A stretch of DNA of 64,000 nt from positions 32,139,001-32,203,000 of the forward strand of contig NC_088339.1 in NCBI RefSeq assembly GCF_036884655.1. The letters run 5' to 3'. Origin of the DNA: Musa acuminata AAA Group. Its lineage: Eukaryota > Streptophyta > Magnoliopsida > Zingiberales > Musaceae. Below are positions 40,938-54,030 of the stretch, piece by piece (positions within the stretch are counted from its first letter, which is position 1; each line of letters opens with the position of its first letter). Both the position numbers and the translations under genes were made by a program. The notes below the pieces were generated by a model. It was not told the DNA's origin. It did no database searches and was given only the letters and a program-made list of their open reading frames with translations.

Positions 40938-42089
40938 GGAAGACAGGACGACTGCAACGGAGCAAGTTAATGGGGCGAGACATGGCGACAGCAACAACAC
41001 CCACCATCCCCCCGCGGTTCTTTTAAAGCGAGGGAGAGAAGGTTCTAGTAGCTTACTTACGGCCGTCGGATGGTGCGCGATGTACGGTCACAGTTCGACT
41101 AAGATTGGACGGTGCTGATGCGTGTGTATCGCGACTTGGTAAGTGGAATCTCCGAGGTCATGCGCGGCTAACGTGAAATGGAATGTGTACTGCGAAATTA
41201 CTTTAACGTCCTCAGTTGGACCGCTATCGTGGAGAGCCATAAGGGCAGAATGATCTTTTTGCCCGTGGAAAGTGTGATTGGGCGTTTCGCCGAGAGATTC
41301 CATCAGAGGGGAGAGGCGAAGAAGAATGGAACATAACGCGTGGCATACAACCACTGGCTGAATTATCTGACGCTTCGTCTGAGTTGGGTATAATCTTACG
41401 ACGGGCCGAATCTCCCTCCAGTTTCTCCATCAGGACCGTCCGTTCATGCAGGCCCCGCATATCACATAAAATGGACGGATGAGATGTTAGACAATGTGAA
41501 TGGACGGTAGGATATCCGGAGAAGATTCCTTGCACTGTTAGTGCTCGGACACCAATCATGATGGATTGATGACGCGTAAACAAATCCTTGGCCTGAGCCA
41601 GTGGAGCCCACATGGGATATCACGCTTAATAGCACGAGACGGTGAAATCTCTAAAAACCTGTGCAATGGCTTTATTCGCCGTTGAAAGTAGATTGAAATT
41701 ATTCGATACATTTGCACACAGTTACGTGTTAGGCTTCGCTGCAGACTGTTCATGCTTCATATATGTTTGCTCCTTTTTAATAATAGCAGAAGAAAATTAG
41801 CATCAAGGGAACAGATTGTAAGAAACAAATAAAAAATACAAAAAAGATAATGTCTAGGGGCATTTTTCCTCTAACAAAAGGCAACTTATTCATAAAGAAA
41901 AACACAAAATTGCGCAAATATGCATATCGCCATTTTCACATTCTTGATTCATGGAAAAGTTGCATTATTCCCCTCCATATTTAGGTGACAATGGCATTTT
42001 ATGCCTCCTAAAACATTTAGGAGAGTTTAAACATGTCATGGTAATTCCATGCATAAATACATGGCTACAATTCAATAATCCAATGCAAC
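40938..42089. other. Spacer upstream of the peroxidase pseudogene
   Basis: Promoter side of the peroxidase locus, then non-coding DNA. Open frames on the minus strand at 41224-41613 show no family features. The right end is presumably 3' UTR of the amidase gene. Confidence 0.5.
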
Positions 42090-45000
42090 TCATACAGATT
42101 GGGTTTTTAAGCAACTGCCTATCCTCTGATGCTGCAAAAAGATGGGGGAAAGACAGTTTAGTCTGGAGAACAGGCTTTAAAATAATCTGTATTTTGAATA
42201 TTTAAAATAACACAGAAATTTACTTGGGCGATTGGCATCCTCCTTCTAACAGAATCAATCCTCGAGAGGTCGATGTCAGCTACTGCAACTCCTGTTGCCA
42301 ATCGATCTGTAAGGTAGAAAAGCTCAGGCCATTAGATCTAAAATGCACACTTTTGACAAAGCACACACTAAGTATAGAAAAGTTGAGCATCAAGAACTAT
42401 TATTGAGCACTAAAACAGATATAGAATGTGAGAAAGGCAATCACACGTATTATATTATACATGAGTAGCCTTGTACTAAACGTACTGACATGAGTAGACC
42501 AACATTTTAGATGTGCTGGCTAGTTTAGAGGAATGACACTGAATTATACATGTTCAAAAGGTATCAGCATGATGTCCTCATGCCATGACATGACATTTTT
42601 TGCCATCCATAGCCTTTAAACGATGGTTTGCATTTCATGTTACCCTCGATGTTATTGTTCCTAGCCACACAGGCATGCTCTGCGGTTGCCATGAGTAATG
42701 AAGCTCAATATCCAGATTAAAAAGAAAAAGAACTTTATATTTGAAGTGCCTGAGAACAGGTTGTCATCTCAAAAGATGAAAATTCGTCCACTGCTGTTCA
42801 AAGTTGAAATCTGCATTAAACTGTTTAGAGTTACTACAAATAGCTAACTATCAAATGCTTAATAATTGCCTCCACACATCCTTTTCTTATTGATTAGCAT
42901 AACTGATTAAACAGATCCTGGGTGCATGAAGCGATCATTGTGGATAACACCTGACAGCTATAAACAATGATGTTGTTTTCTTATTAATTACATAATTCTG
43001 ACAAGTTTGCAAATATAGAATACTCAGTGTTACCTGGAAGTCGAGCTATAACTACTCCCCATGGATCAATAATTAGAGAATCACCATAACTTTCTCTCTT
43101 CTCACCGTGTCTTCCAGCTTGAGCCGCAGCAACAACCTATAAAAGAGGTACCAAAGACAATCAAATGTAGGTAGTCCCTACCAATGTGAACTTTGGATGC
43201 TAAAACCATAGATAAGAGCAACTAGTGTTTCTTGATGTAATCAAAGCCTTAACAATAAATACATCTTTTAAGAACAACGATATAGGACTAACTTCTGGTT
43301 ATAGAATAGGAGGCTGTTGATTGTCTGTTGGGAAACTCAAATGAAGTTCAGCAATTGGGAACTGTGTTTATGAGTTCACTTTGTCTCCATAGTCTTTTTA
43401 TTAGATATATCCATCTAAGCTGTCAATGAAGAATCTACCCTTGTGTCTCTTCTTATAAAACAAATTAGAAAAGGAAATAATATATAAGAAATATCACATA
43501 CGTACATAGCATTGAGTCTCAATAGCCCGCGCCCGAAGAAGAATTTCCCAATGTGCCTCCCCTGTTACCTTTGTGAAAGCTGATGGCACCAACAGAATCT
43601 TTGCAGACAATTATCAGAAAAAAAAAATTGGAGATTTTCAGGATTTATGTACTTAATAGAAATAAAAATCCATGAAAGAACTCCTGTATCCTAACATTAC
43701 AACAAAAACCTGTGCATGGTGTTGAAAACGCAGCTGTTGATAAAGCTCTGGAAATCTCAAGTCATAACAGACAGTAAGACCAAGGAGCCCAACAGGGCTC
43801 TCCGCCACTACAATAGATTCACCTGGTAATTAGAATGTCAGTATCGATCACCAAGAAAATTAAGGATTAATGAAGAAATTAACCATACTAGAGGTATAAA
43901 GCTTCAATTTAGACATTTAGGTTTGCCTGAAAACAAACATAAACATCACATGTTTTCTCTAGTCCTAGAAAACAAATGCAATTATCTTGAAAAGTTGATA
44001 GTTCAAATTGGTATAGCTAGATGAACAAAGTAATAGAGATGACGAAGGATATCAAGTATATCTCCTATTTAGGTATCTTGTTGTGTTATGTCATTAAGTC
44101 AAAATTGTTTTTGCACAAGCATCTTCAATAGCAAGCATCCTCAAAAGTTATGGTCAATAAATGATACAAGGAAAGAAAAAAAGAGAAGGTCCAAGTTTCA
44201 CAATATGGCATATTAACCATTGACATCAAGGACACCTCTAGATATTACTCATGGTGTCGACCTCTCTCAACTGCTAAAGCTTTGCCTCGTTAGTTAGGGT
44301 TAAACATGAGCTATATTGGTTACAAAGTACCTTCATCTTCATCCATCTTCCAGCTATTCTTGTTCTCTACCTTATCCACATCCTCCCCCCTTCAATTGAT
44401 CCTCTCAACAATATCCTCCTCTATTTATAATCAAGAGAAGCTTAGATAACGATTCATCAACCATTGCTACCCACCAATCACAACATCCTCTGTAATAAGC
44501 TTGTGATACACTACGAGCTTTAAATACCAAGGGGGCTTTTGGTATTTGGACAGAGATGGCGGTTGCATCAGCTTTGTTTCTTGGGATGGGCAAATAAATT
44601 TTTCTCCTGTCTCCTCCCATATATGAAATTAAGATTGTACAGGATATAAATGTTCGATGAGTCCCACTGTGTCTATCTTTTTATCTATTTATTTATTTTA
44701 AATGGGATCTGTATTTTTATTTATTTATTTATTTTAAATAGGGACTGCATGAATGCGTACCCCCACTATCACAAATTATGACATCCATTCTCCTACTTGG
44801 AGAGATGGAAAACCAACACCCCTCCCACATGCAATGGAGGTTGCAGGCCCTGACCCTGGGCCTTCTTGATCACACGATGACCACACCCAGGTAAGTCACT
44901 GTATCTATATGTAAAATGGCTATCCACCACAACTACAGAAGTGTTGAGTTGTCAAAGTTCAAACCTGCAGCTGTGGAATCACTCTCCTTGTATACCATAC

Positions 45001-48000
45001 TGCCAGGGACATCCACATCAAACCTCAAGATGATAAAAATGAAGTCAGCAGTCAGATTTCATTATCTTATAAGTAGGCGAGCAACAAGTCGCCACTAAGA
45101 GATTAGACCCAGGAAATGTAAAGTTTTGCAACTTCAATTCAAGAGAATTACAAATCATAGTGAAGTAACTGTTTAATTTTTCACTATCAAACTGAAAATA
45201 AAGACATTTTCCAACAGCCAATGCTACTACTGTAATGAAAAAAGCATACCATGAAGCAATCAGATCTTACAAGTGTATTTTACGGTATGTTTTTCTGATA
45301 TTTCCAGAAGAATCAAGCAAAACATGGGTGTTATACAGATGGGAATCATCAGGTCCTTTCTCTTGAAATCCTCCAAGTGACAGCCAAATATTTGATTCTC
45401 TGTTGCATCCATCAAGACAATCAGGCTAAAGCACAACCCTTTTCAAGCTTTAAAATTCAAGACAACAAGAAAAGATAGAACCAAGAGGGAAAAGAACAAA
45501 ATATCTATTGAAATATTATATTTATACAACTGATTGAATGGTTAATGAACATCAATTATGCTGAGTAGAAAATAAGCATGGCTGAAAAGATCCTTGGAGG
45601 ACGCTCATGGAAGAAAATATCACGATCCCAAGGGTAAAATATGGTAGATATCAGCTGAAATGCATCTAAACTATTACTACTTTTGAGAACACAGTTCCAT
45701 AATGGGAAAACTCTTGCCTATATGCATATCAGATCATCTATTCACAAACTACAGAGATACCAGATAAAATGATTCCAAATTTTTAGCAGCCAGAAACATG
45801 GACAAATCACAAATTCGTTAGGCAAAGTAGTGAAAATTTAATATAAAGCTTTAGTTTTATTTGTATAGTTAACTAGCAGGCACCCACATATCAACAGAGA
45901 CTACCAACAACGACCATGTGTATGAATAGGCAACTAACATTTTGGGAGTAGCAAAAAAAGTATCTCCATCAGGATGAAACAGATAAGTACTTACTCATAA
46001 AAGTATATTACAAATCCTATTTTACGCAAATAGGCACCATAGAAATGCTAAAAATGCATAATGAAGGCAGCTACCTTTGCACATAAATCCATGCAGAAAT
46101 GAACATGGAGGTAGATATAAATATACAAAAAATCCAGTGAATACATGCATGAACTTCATAAGATACATCTAAATATGGAAATACCGATACATAAACATCC
46201 ATGTGCATTAACCACCGATTCTATTTTATTGGGACTCTGGTATATGGATACAGGTCCAAGTGTTTCGCATGGTTGTTGTTCTAAATCTATATATGGGAAA
46301 CAGTGGAAAGAAGTCCCAAGTGGCAGCATTCAAATGTTAAAAATAATATAAGCCATAAGTAACATTGTCCGTTGTTTTGATATATTAATATTTTAAATAT
46401 TTTTTACACATAATAGAGTAAAATTTTACTATGTTAGAAACTTTTTTAAGCTAATTTGGTGCTATAAATTAAAACAAAATTTTAATTTTCATGAAATACA
46501 AAGGACAAAGAATGTTTAGATACCCCAACTCCATTATTTGTCTTCTTTCTTTTTCTTTTTCTTTTTTATTTTACCCTCTCTTTGCTCATTTCATGTGGGG
46601 TGTCAAACCCTCTGTTAAGTTTCAGATATTAGATATACTTCTTAGATAGATAACCTGAATCATATCATTTTGTCGCTCAATAGCTTCCTAATCAATGCCC
46701 AGCATCAAAGAAAGATCAAATAGAAACCTTAGCCATATTGCAATAAATTTAAAACTCAAGATAGAGCAAATAGGTCTCATGTTCAGTGAATTTGAGGCCT
46801 CTTAATTACAAGCATGAAAAATAAATCTGCTCAAATTAACTATCTTTGTAGATTTACCAAAGTTAAACAATTTAGATATAGCAATTTTATCACCAGCAGG
46901 TGTTTGTCTGAGAAAACAAATTGGTTATTCATAAGGTGGCTATCATTTGGTGAAAAAATCAACAAAGAGACATGTGAAAAACAACTAGCATTTCACCGTG
47001 CAAGTGAGGAGTATCTCTGCATTATTGGCCCATCTAAAGGTTGAGCTATTTTAAGAGACTCTCCATCCTTGGCAGCTACAAAGGAAAAGCTCTCAGGAAG
47101 ACAAAGCAAATTCACTCCAGCAGCAGCAGCCTCCTATATACCATTTGCAATTTATCACATGTTAGAATTGAAGCACATTAATTTTTGCTATGGACACTGC
47201 GACATAAAGACATAAAATATGAGCAAGCGGGCAATAACTCCCACATACTCCAATTTGAGCAAAGCAGTGAAATTTTAACAAAACCAAAAAATGACATGGG
47301 AAATAAAATATAAAATTATATTTAGAAAACCAAAAATAGCATATGCGATTGTCACAGTTCAACAACTCTTTAGATACAATTTATAACCTTGAGACAGAGC
47401 AACCATCCTGCATGCATATGAAGGCCAAAATTAAAGGATTGATTACAAGAACCAGTCTTTGGGATAGCAAAAATCCATTTAATTTGAGTCATAGATTTCT
47501 TTTTTGATCAGTAATTTTGTCGCACTCATCACTGATTTTGACTTAGGATAATTATCTTGAGCCAAAGCCATTTGGTTGGCATGATTCAACCTGTTTAGAT
47601 GACCCACTGATCACAAAGGTCAAGAGATCTTTTAACATGATCTAACCCTGATTTTTCTTTTTTTGAGAAACATTGTAAAAACAATATCGTCACCTACCAT
47701 CCGACATGACAAGCACCTTTCATGAATTCAAAACCTGGACCTCTTACACAAGCTAGAACATCAACAACGTGAAACCTTTAGGGTTTCCGGACACTAGACA
47801 ATCTACCCCGTCAGAACAGTCACGATGAAGTTTTTCTAGTAGCATCACCAACATCCAACATAAGAATCGGATTCTAAAGAGTAAAAACGGAGAACTTAGG
47901 TCCGAAGAGAGTATGGAGATATATAGAGGGCGGCAAAGGGGGTTGCCTTGACGAGACGAGAGCAAGTGTTGTAATTGGCTTCGAGGTCGTTGGTGGAGGT

Positions 48001-48138
48001 CATCTGGGCCACGCCCACCCGCAGTGGCGAAGCCGCCATGGAGCAGCGGGCGGAGACGGCAGCTGGGGTGGCGGAAGGGCAGCGGAACACGGGAGCTCGG
48101 GCGAGATTTTTTGGTGCGAACCGAAGGGAGAAGGCCAT
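42090..48138 (-). CDS. Nitrilase-like amidase (deaminated-glutathione amidase / NIT1-like), nine exons
   Basis: A carbon-nitrogen hydrolase of the Nit1/NLP group, known to clear deaminated glutathione. Exons (minus): 48138-47947, 47133-46997, 45399-45271, 45023-44965, 43822-43710, 43598-43506, 43136-43034, 42306-42224, 42131-42090; about 316 residues. The first ~35 residues are basic and Ala/Ser/Pro-rich ([16 protein letters not shown]) with a second Met at [14 protein letters not shown], which suggests a plastid or mitochondrial presequence, with an inner start for a cytosolic form. The catalytic Glu lies in [10 protein letters not shown] (exon 2), the Lys in TYRKIHL (exon 3) and the Cys in [12 protein letters not shown] (exon 5). 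Intron 1 would use a GC donor (AAG|GCAACC). The last exon gives a short, unusual tail ([13 protein letters not shown]) after MPIAQ; it is the least certain part. Confidence 0.92.
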
Positions 48139-48566
48139 AAGAATGCTGAGGTAAACTAACACCAAATTAGAAGCTTTTAATCGTGGATTGTGACTCTCCT
48201 ACTCCTGCGGTAATTTCACCACCCGATCATGACTCATAAATTAATCGGGGTTGTTTCATGAATTGATCAGATTCGAACCGAAGGGAGAAGGCGGTGATTG
48301 TACCATCCGATCACGATTCCTGAGTCACTTGGGCGGTTTGTGGATTCTGCTACTACCATCCGATCATGATCGGAAATTAATTGGGGTTTATGGGTTCCGT
48401 TACTTCTTCGGTTAGTTTACCACACATCATGAGGCATGGATCCGGGCTGGAATGGGAAGCCTCGCAATTAGGGTAGCGAACGGATGAGATTTATCTGTTG
48501 ACTTAGTTGATAAAAATCTCGATCGTTGATCACAACATTGATCAACTGGAATCGGCATCAAGCTAA

Positions 48567-48766
48567 TTCAAACCGGAATAGACCCAACATTGAGCAACCG
48601 GACCAGGATCGAGTCAGTTCAAACCGGAATCGACCCAATAAATGCGTAAGCAGACCGAAAATTGTGAAGGGATTCCAAGGGACGAGGTCAAACCGGAATC
48701 GGCCCGACAATTGAGTCCAAGCGGACCACGGTCGATGCAATTCAAACCGGAATCGACCCAACTAGT
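48567..48766. repeat. Short tandem array of a TTCAAACCGGAATCGACCCAA unit
   Basis: Four copies start near 48567, 48618, 48687 and 48741 with spacing 51, 69 and 54 bp. GGACCA(G/C)G(A/G)TCGA-type stretches recur between some of them. It ends about 70 bp from the tRNA gene. Confidence 0.8.
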
Positions 48767-48836
48767 TGGCTAACCAAGAGTCGAGGCCGTGAAACGAATA
48801 TATTATAGGTAAAACATAATTCAAATAAAAACTAAT

Positions 48837-48908
48837 TCCGTTGCCGGGACTCGAACCCGGGTCTCTCGGGTGAGAGCCGAGTATCCTAACCAACTAGACT
48901 ACAACGGA
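48837..48908 (-). tRNA. tRNA-Glu (anticodon CTC)
   Basis: A 72-nt cloverleaf on the minus strand, reading TCCGTTGTAGTCTAGTTGG... and ending ...CAACGGA. The acceptor stem pairs TCCGTTG with CAACGGA. The anticodon loop reads CTCTCAC between GGCT-type stems, giving CTC for glutamate. The T-arm contains the B-box GGTTCGAGTCC. There is no intron and no encoded CCA, as usual for nuclear tRNA genes. Confidence 0.97.
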
Positions 48909-51900
48909 TGTTGTAATACACTAATAATTATATATAATATTTCTAAGAAATCGATTTGACATTGTTTTATAATAGGTAGGAATAGTTAATTTCACCTAAA
49001 TATAAATATGTCTCAATAATAGTTACTAGTCTGCCTAAACCCCATTTCAAACTCTTACATGGTTATTAAAGTTGATTTAAATCAAGAAAGATATGTTATA
49101 GTTATTAATCTATTTATGTCATTTTCTAATGGTTTAAGCTAGTTATTAATCTTTTTTTTTCATCGGACTTATCACTGTTTTTATCATCTCATCACCTTTT
49201 GTAGCCTTCGTGCAAGGGCTCGTCACTATCTACGATTCCCCTTAACCATGCCCGCTTATAGCCTTTGCACAAGGGTTAGTCACCCCCTCTACTCGGCACG
49301 AGGTTGGTTGACCAACCTTATTTTTATTTTTTAAAAGAAAAATCGACTATTAATTAATCAACAAAGACCTCAGTCTCGAAGAACACAGAACTCCCCTCAG
49401 GAGATTTGAGGAGAACAAAAATGTCTTGCTTGGTCGACAAAGCTATGAGCAATAGTGTGTAATAACCTATTGACATGTTCAAAATACAAGAGATTGATCC
49501 TAACATACAGATTAAAGACATCAGAGCGAGTGTTCCTCAGATGCCAAGAAATGAGAATGGCTTCAGGACAGTCAGACTTGATTACAATGCCGGATAGGTT
49601 CAGTTGAGTAGCATTTCATAGCCCATCACAAATGGCTTAGATTGGACTCGAAGAGTGTACGTTGTTTGGTGGACATTGGAGCCCTCGAACACAGTTTATC
49701 CCTACTGGTCGACAACGCAGCATCGCAGTGGCTACGTTAGTGCTTTCCTCAAAGGAGTTCATATATAGAAGAGGTTGGAGGAGAAGAAGATGTGCCCTGA
49801 GGCAGCTGAGATTGGTAATCATCGGAAGGGATTTGGTGACCTTTGGTTTCATTTCTATACTTCTAAATGAACCAAAGGGAAGTAGCGATAGTATAAATGA
49901 TGAAGGAAGCAAATAGTTATACTTTGATATGGTATTGGCAAACTTGACAGTAGACCAATAGCTAACAATGGAGTGCAAAGGTGTAGCGTTAAGCATAGAG
50001 TTGATAGAAGTGGCTCCTTCAGCTTGAGATAGGTGTCTCTGTCACCCATTGATTTTATTGAGATATTTGTCAATAATTTGAATCTGAATATTGATGGATA
50101 TCTTACTATTATGAGGAAGAAAGGTGTCCAGAGTATGAAAGGTGTCGGTAGGACTTAACATTTTTGAAAGAGAAAGGAGTGATTCTTTTCTCATCAAAGA
50201 CACTCATCTAATATGCTGACAGCTAACATAGAGACAGCATGAGCATCAATATGGGTACTGACTTTAATGAATGTTCGTATGCTGATGTGGACATTGACAT
50301 ATCGACATGAATGCAGGGCATGGATATCATGGCCTGTCTAAACCTATACATTGTTTCTATAAATTACTTTTGCAATGAGTATAGATAATAGAATAGTGAT
50401 GGAGGCAGGTTTAGATTACTAAATAGTTAGATTTGGATTCATAATCTTGTCACCATCTTACTTATTTTTATCATCATCATCATCATCATCATCAGCACAC
50501 CCTAATGTGTCACAGATGAAATCCACCAACTCCAATTAGGTGTTCTGAATCACTTGTTCAGTACTTGGAGGAAGCCCCCAGCAAAGTGATAGAATTAAAG
50601 TGCTAGCTTCTGTTCAGTACTATTTTAACTGACAAGTCAGATATCATAATCACTGGGTACAATTATATATATATGTATATATATTTGCATGTCTCCATTT
50701 AATGTCACTCTTACACATCTTTTGTCTTGTGTTGCACCATTCTTGAAGATTACATGGGCCATGTAACACAAGACAAAAAGTTGTGTACAAGGGACTTTAT
50801 GCCAAAGAAAACTCTATATTATGGCTTGTAATGATACAGTAGCAAGAGAGATACTTGTGATCTTATTATCCGGTGATTGAGACAAGCAATGGCATAATCC
50901 ATGGTAGGCTCCCAATGTGCAACGTTTGGTAGATTTGGGACAGCAGTGGACTTCATATGTGATACTGCAAGGAAGAGCAAAGAGCAGTGAGCTTGTAAGC
51001 AAAAAGTGCAAGTGACATCACATGCACTTCTAACCCACTGGTATTGGTAGAATGTATCTCATGTTCAGTCATAATAAAGCGCCGCAGTCCATGGATTTGC
51101 CTGTCTTCAAATCCAAGCCAAAGAGTGAGCAGCAACAGGTTGTGGTCCTCATCTCCTTCTTGCATGAATTTCTTGTACTCCATCTCCAGTCCTTCAAAAT
51201 CGCACACCACCTAAGAGACAGATTGCCTCACTGAAAGGCTGCTGTCAGACTGGTGCAGAATGGGCAACAACTGTCTGCCTTAGAGAAGTCGTGTCACCAG
51301 TTTTGCCCACTGTCAGTGCCATGCCATGATGCTTCAACATGGTTGCCCAGAGATATCATCAGCTCAGGTGATTGCTTCATGGTTAGCAGCTGTGGAGATG
51401 TGGCCGGCATGCAGAAAGCAAGCTGACACACTCTTTTGCAGCTTTGTGCAAGCTGGAAGTTCCCTGCCATGCTGCCTGAGCATGGAATGGTTGGCACCAG
51501 CAGAAATGTGGTTACCATTCAGAAATCAAGCTTCCAGACTCTCTTGCAGAAGTCTGATGATGTTTGGTGAATGTGTCAAAAGCAGGTGTCTTTGGATGCT
51601 TTGCTTGAGGACAATGCTACATGCAAGTATACATCTTTCAGCATTCATTCGGTAAACTTGATATCTTTTGACTTGTCCAAAACCTATCTACGACGAATGA
51701 TTGGTTTATGGTTAACATTGGCAGAGAGGTGGTTTGCAAAGCAAGGTTACACACAATGTTGCAGCTTTGAGCAAACAACAACTCCAATGATGTTAGGTTC
51801 ATCTGTCAAAGTGTCTTTGGATGCTTTGCTTGAGGAGAATGCTACATGCAAGTAAGTATACATCTTTCAGCATTCTTCTGGTGACACAGCTGGAGATAAA

Positions 51901-53390
51901 TTTATACTCTTTTAACTTGTCCAAAAGTTATCTTTACCTGTTTGCTACAATGACAAATGATTGGCTCATGGATAACACTGGGAGGAGATGTGGACTGCAA
52001 AGCAAGATTACATACTATGTTGCAGCTTTGAGCAAACAAGAAGTCCAGTGATGTTTGGTGCATCTGTCAAAGTGTCTTTGGATGCTTTGCTTGAGGGGTA
52101 TGCTACATGCAACTACATATCATACAGTCTTGGTTTGGTGACAGTTGAGATGAATTTAATATCTTTTGACTTGCCCAAAAGCCACCTTTAATTATGGGCA
52201 AGTAAAACAATGTAAATTTTGTGGATTGTGTGAGGGTCATCTTCCTTTTTCCATATTTTTTTTTTTTTTGTTTTTGGGTATGAAATTGAAGGTGATTATT
52301 TCCCAAGTATAGAAAAATGTATTTGCATACAATATATGTGCAGCAAAGGGCAATGATAACACATGTATTGAATTGCTACAGCAAATGAAACTTCTGCTGC
52401 AGCAAAGAGAATCACCCAAAGATATAATTGCACTATTTATGTCAGTTTTGGAGCATATAATGTAGACATTATCAAAGCAAAAAAATTGCAAAATGAATAA
52501 TGTGATAATTCCTTGATAAATAACCTCATAATTTTATCATAAAATTAAAAGAATTGGAGCATGAAAAAACAAAAACAACAGCAAACATGAATTTTTTTTT
52601 TCAGATTTTGGTGATAATGACAAAAAAAAAGTTGAGATTCGAGTATCTTTTAAATGATTTTATGAATAATTAATCAAAGTTGAGTTTGAAATGGATGAAA
52701 TGTATGAATATCATATCATTTTTTATTTTTTAATTCCCAAATCTATCCAATATGCTTTAATTGGATTTGGAGTACTCTTTAATCAGGTTAAAATATGCTC
52801 AAATAAATTAATAGTACTCAATTTGCTTTCATGTTTCTGGATAATTTATCGAAATAGATTGAAATTTGCATCTATATATTCATATTCCCACTTATAATTA
52901 GCTTGCTTCATATTTTCCTCGTCCCATATCATAACATAAAAATATTAATATGTTATGATACAATGAGAAAGAAAATTCACTCACATATGAAATCATGATG
53001 AAAAATAGACCTAAAAAAGCATTCATCTTAGGACATAATTTATCTAGTGATAAAATCAAATGACGTCTTATTTATCTCATTCTAGGATGAAATTTATTAT
53101 ATTCGACCCGAAAAAGTTATGCTACATAATGTTGTTATGTTTGATATGGACATTACATGTACCGTATTAACTTGACATATCATCCAAATCTACCAAATTA
53201 ATATGATATATTATTATAAATATCTTAACATACAAAGAATTAATACCCATGGATTTATAATGATTTAATAATATGATTATAAAATTTCAATGTATAGTTG
53301 ATAAATATGATAATTTAATATTAGTAAATGAATTTTCAAGCATTCATACTATATGCCTAAGAATTAATTGACGCGGAGAGACACAAGACA
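48909..53390. other. Spacer between tRNA-Glu and the kinesin-5 gene
   Basis: No supportable protein gene. Contents: AT-rich sequence; a (CAT)n tract near 50470-50495; a short (TA)n at about 50665-50692; a pair of imperfect ~110-bp repeats at about 51375-51550 (ATGGTTAGCAGC... / ATGGTTGGCACC...); then a three-unit tandem array. The open frames over the array come from the repeat and share no family features. Confidence 0.5.
51574..52190. repeat. Three-unit tandem array, units about 225-260 bp
   Basis: GTCAAAG...GTGTCTTTGGATGCTTTGCTTGAGG occurs at 51574, 51804 and about 52065. Each is followed by AATGCTACATGCAA, ATATCTTTTGACTTGTCCAAAA-like, and (except the last) GCAAAGCAAG...TGTTGCAGCTTTGAGCAAACAA blocks in the same order. 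The copies differ enough to be old. Confidence 0.85.
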
Positions 53391-53393
53391 CTA

Positions 53394-53439
53394 AACGGCT
53401 TCTTGACGCCGTCTAGCGTATTCTTGACGCCGTCAAGAG
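53394..53439 (+). promoter_or_regulatory. Candidate promoter elements of the kinesin-5 gene
   Basis: An AACGG core (53394-53398), the heart of the M-phase-specific activator element bound by three-repeat MYB factors, is followed by two copies of TTCTTGACGCCGTC. The second extends to the near-perfect palindrome CTTGACGCCGTCAAG. Short motifs like these arise by chance, but mitotic expression is expected for this gene. Confidence 0.35.
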
Positions 53440-54030
53440 GCGTTTCCGCTTTAACTCTTTAAGCTGACACTTCTTTTTCTTTGTTTGAGCGACTTCCTCT
53501 GCCCCGTCCTCCATTCCACATCTCTTTTCTCTCTAATCGAGGAATCGCAGTTGGATCGATAGCCCCACAGGGCCAATCCGTACCAGTCAGGGAAACCGAG
53601 GTAGCGAAAAAAGGGAAAGAGATCGAGCAACGAGGAGCGCGATCTCCACCCATCGCTTCTGTCATACTCTACTCGGCACCCGGTGCTTCTCCCAGATTTT
53701 GCGGCCCCTACCCTGAGGTGTTCTTGCTCGTTCAACCCCCTCTTCCTGCGGTTGCATTTTGTGTATCGATTCGCGGTTTTTTTGCTCGTTTCTCCTGCTT
53801 CCTGAAGTGAAAAATGGCACCCTTTTGCGGTTCTTGGAAGGATTTTGGACGCTGATTTGGGGATCTTGGAGTTCTTTGCGGAAATTGTTCTTTTTATTTG
53901 GTCGATCGGAAATGAGGGTTGATACTGAAGCAATGTCGTGTACGAGGTTGAAGAATCGCGGGGTTTCTGTTTCAGAAATCAATGCTTTGTTATTAAAGAT
54001 TTGTGTTTTGATGTAGCAGGTTGTCGGGGA

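Noticed and set aside
41224..41613. 129-codon minus-strand frame upstream of the peroxidase pseudogene
   Set aside because: No recognisable features; a chance frame in moderately GC-rich promoter-side DNA.
49637..49996. 119-codon minus-strand frame in the spacer
   Set aside because: No family resemblance and no supporting splice or promoter signals.
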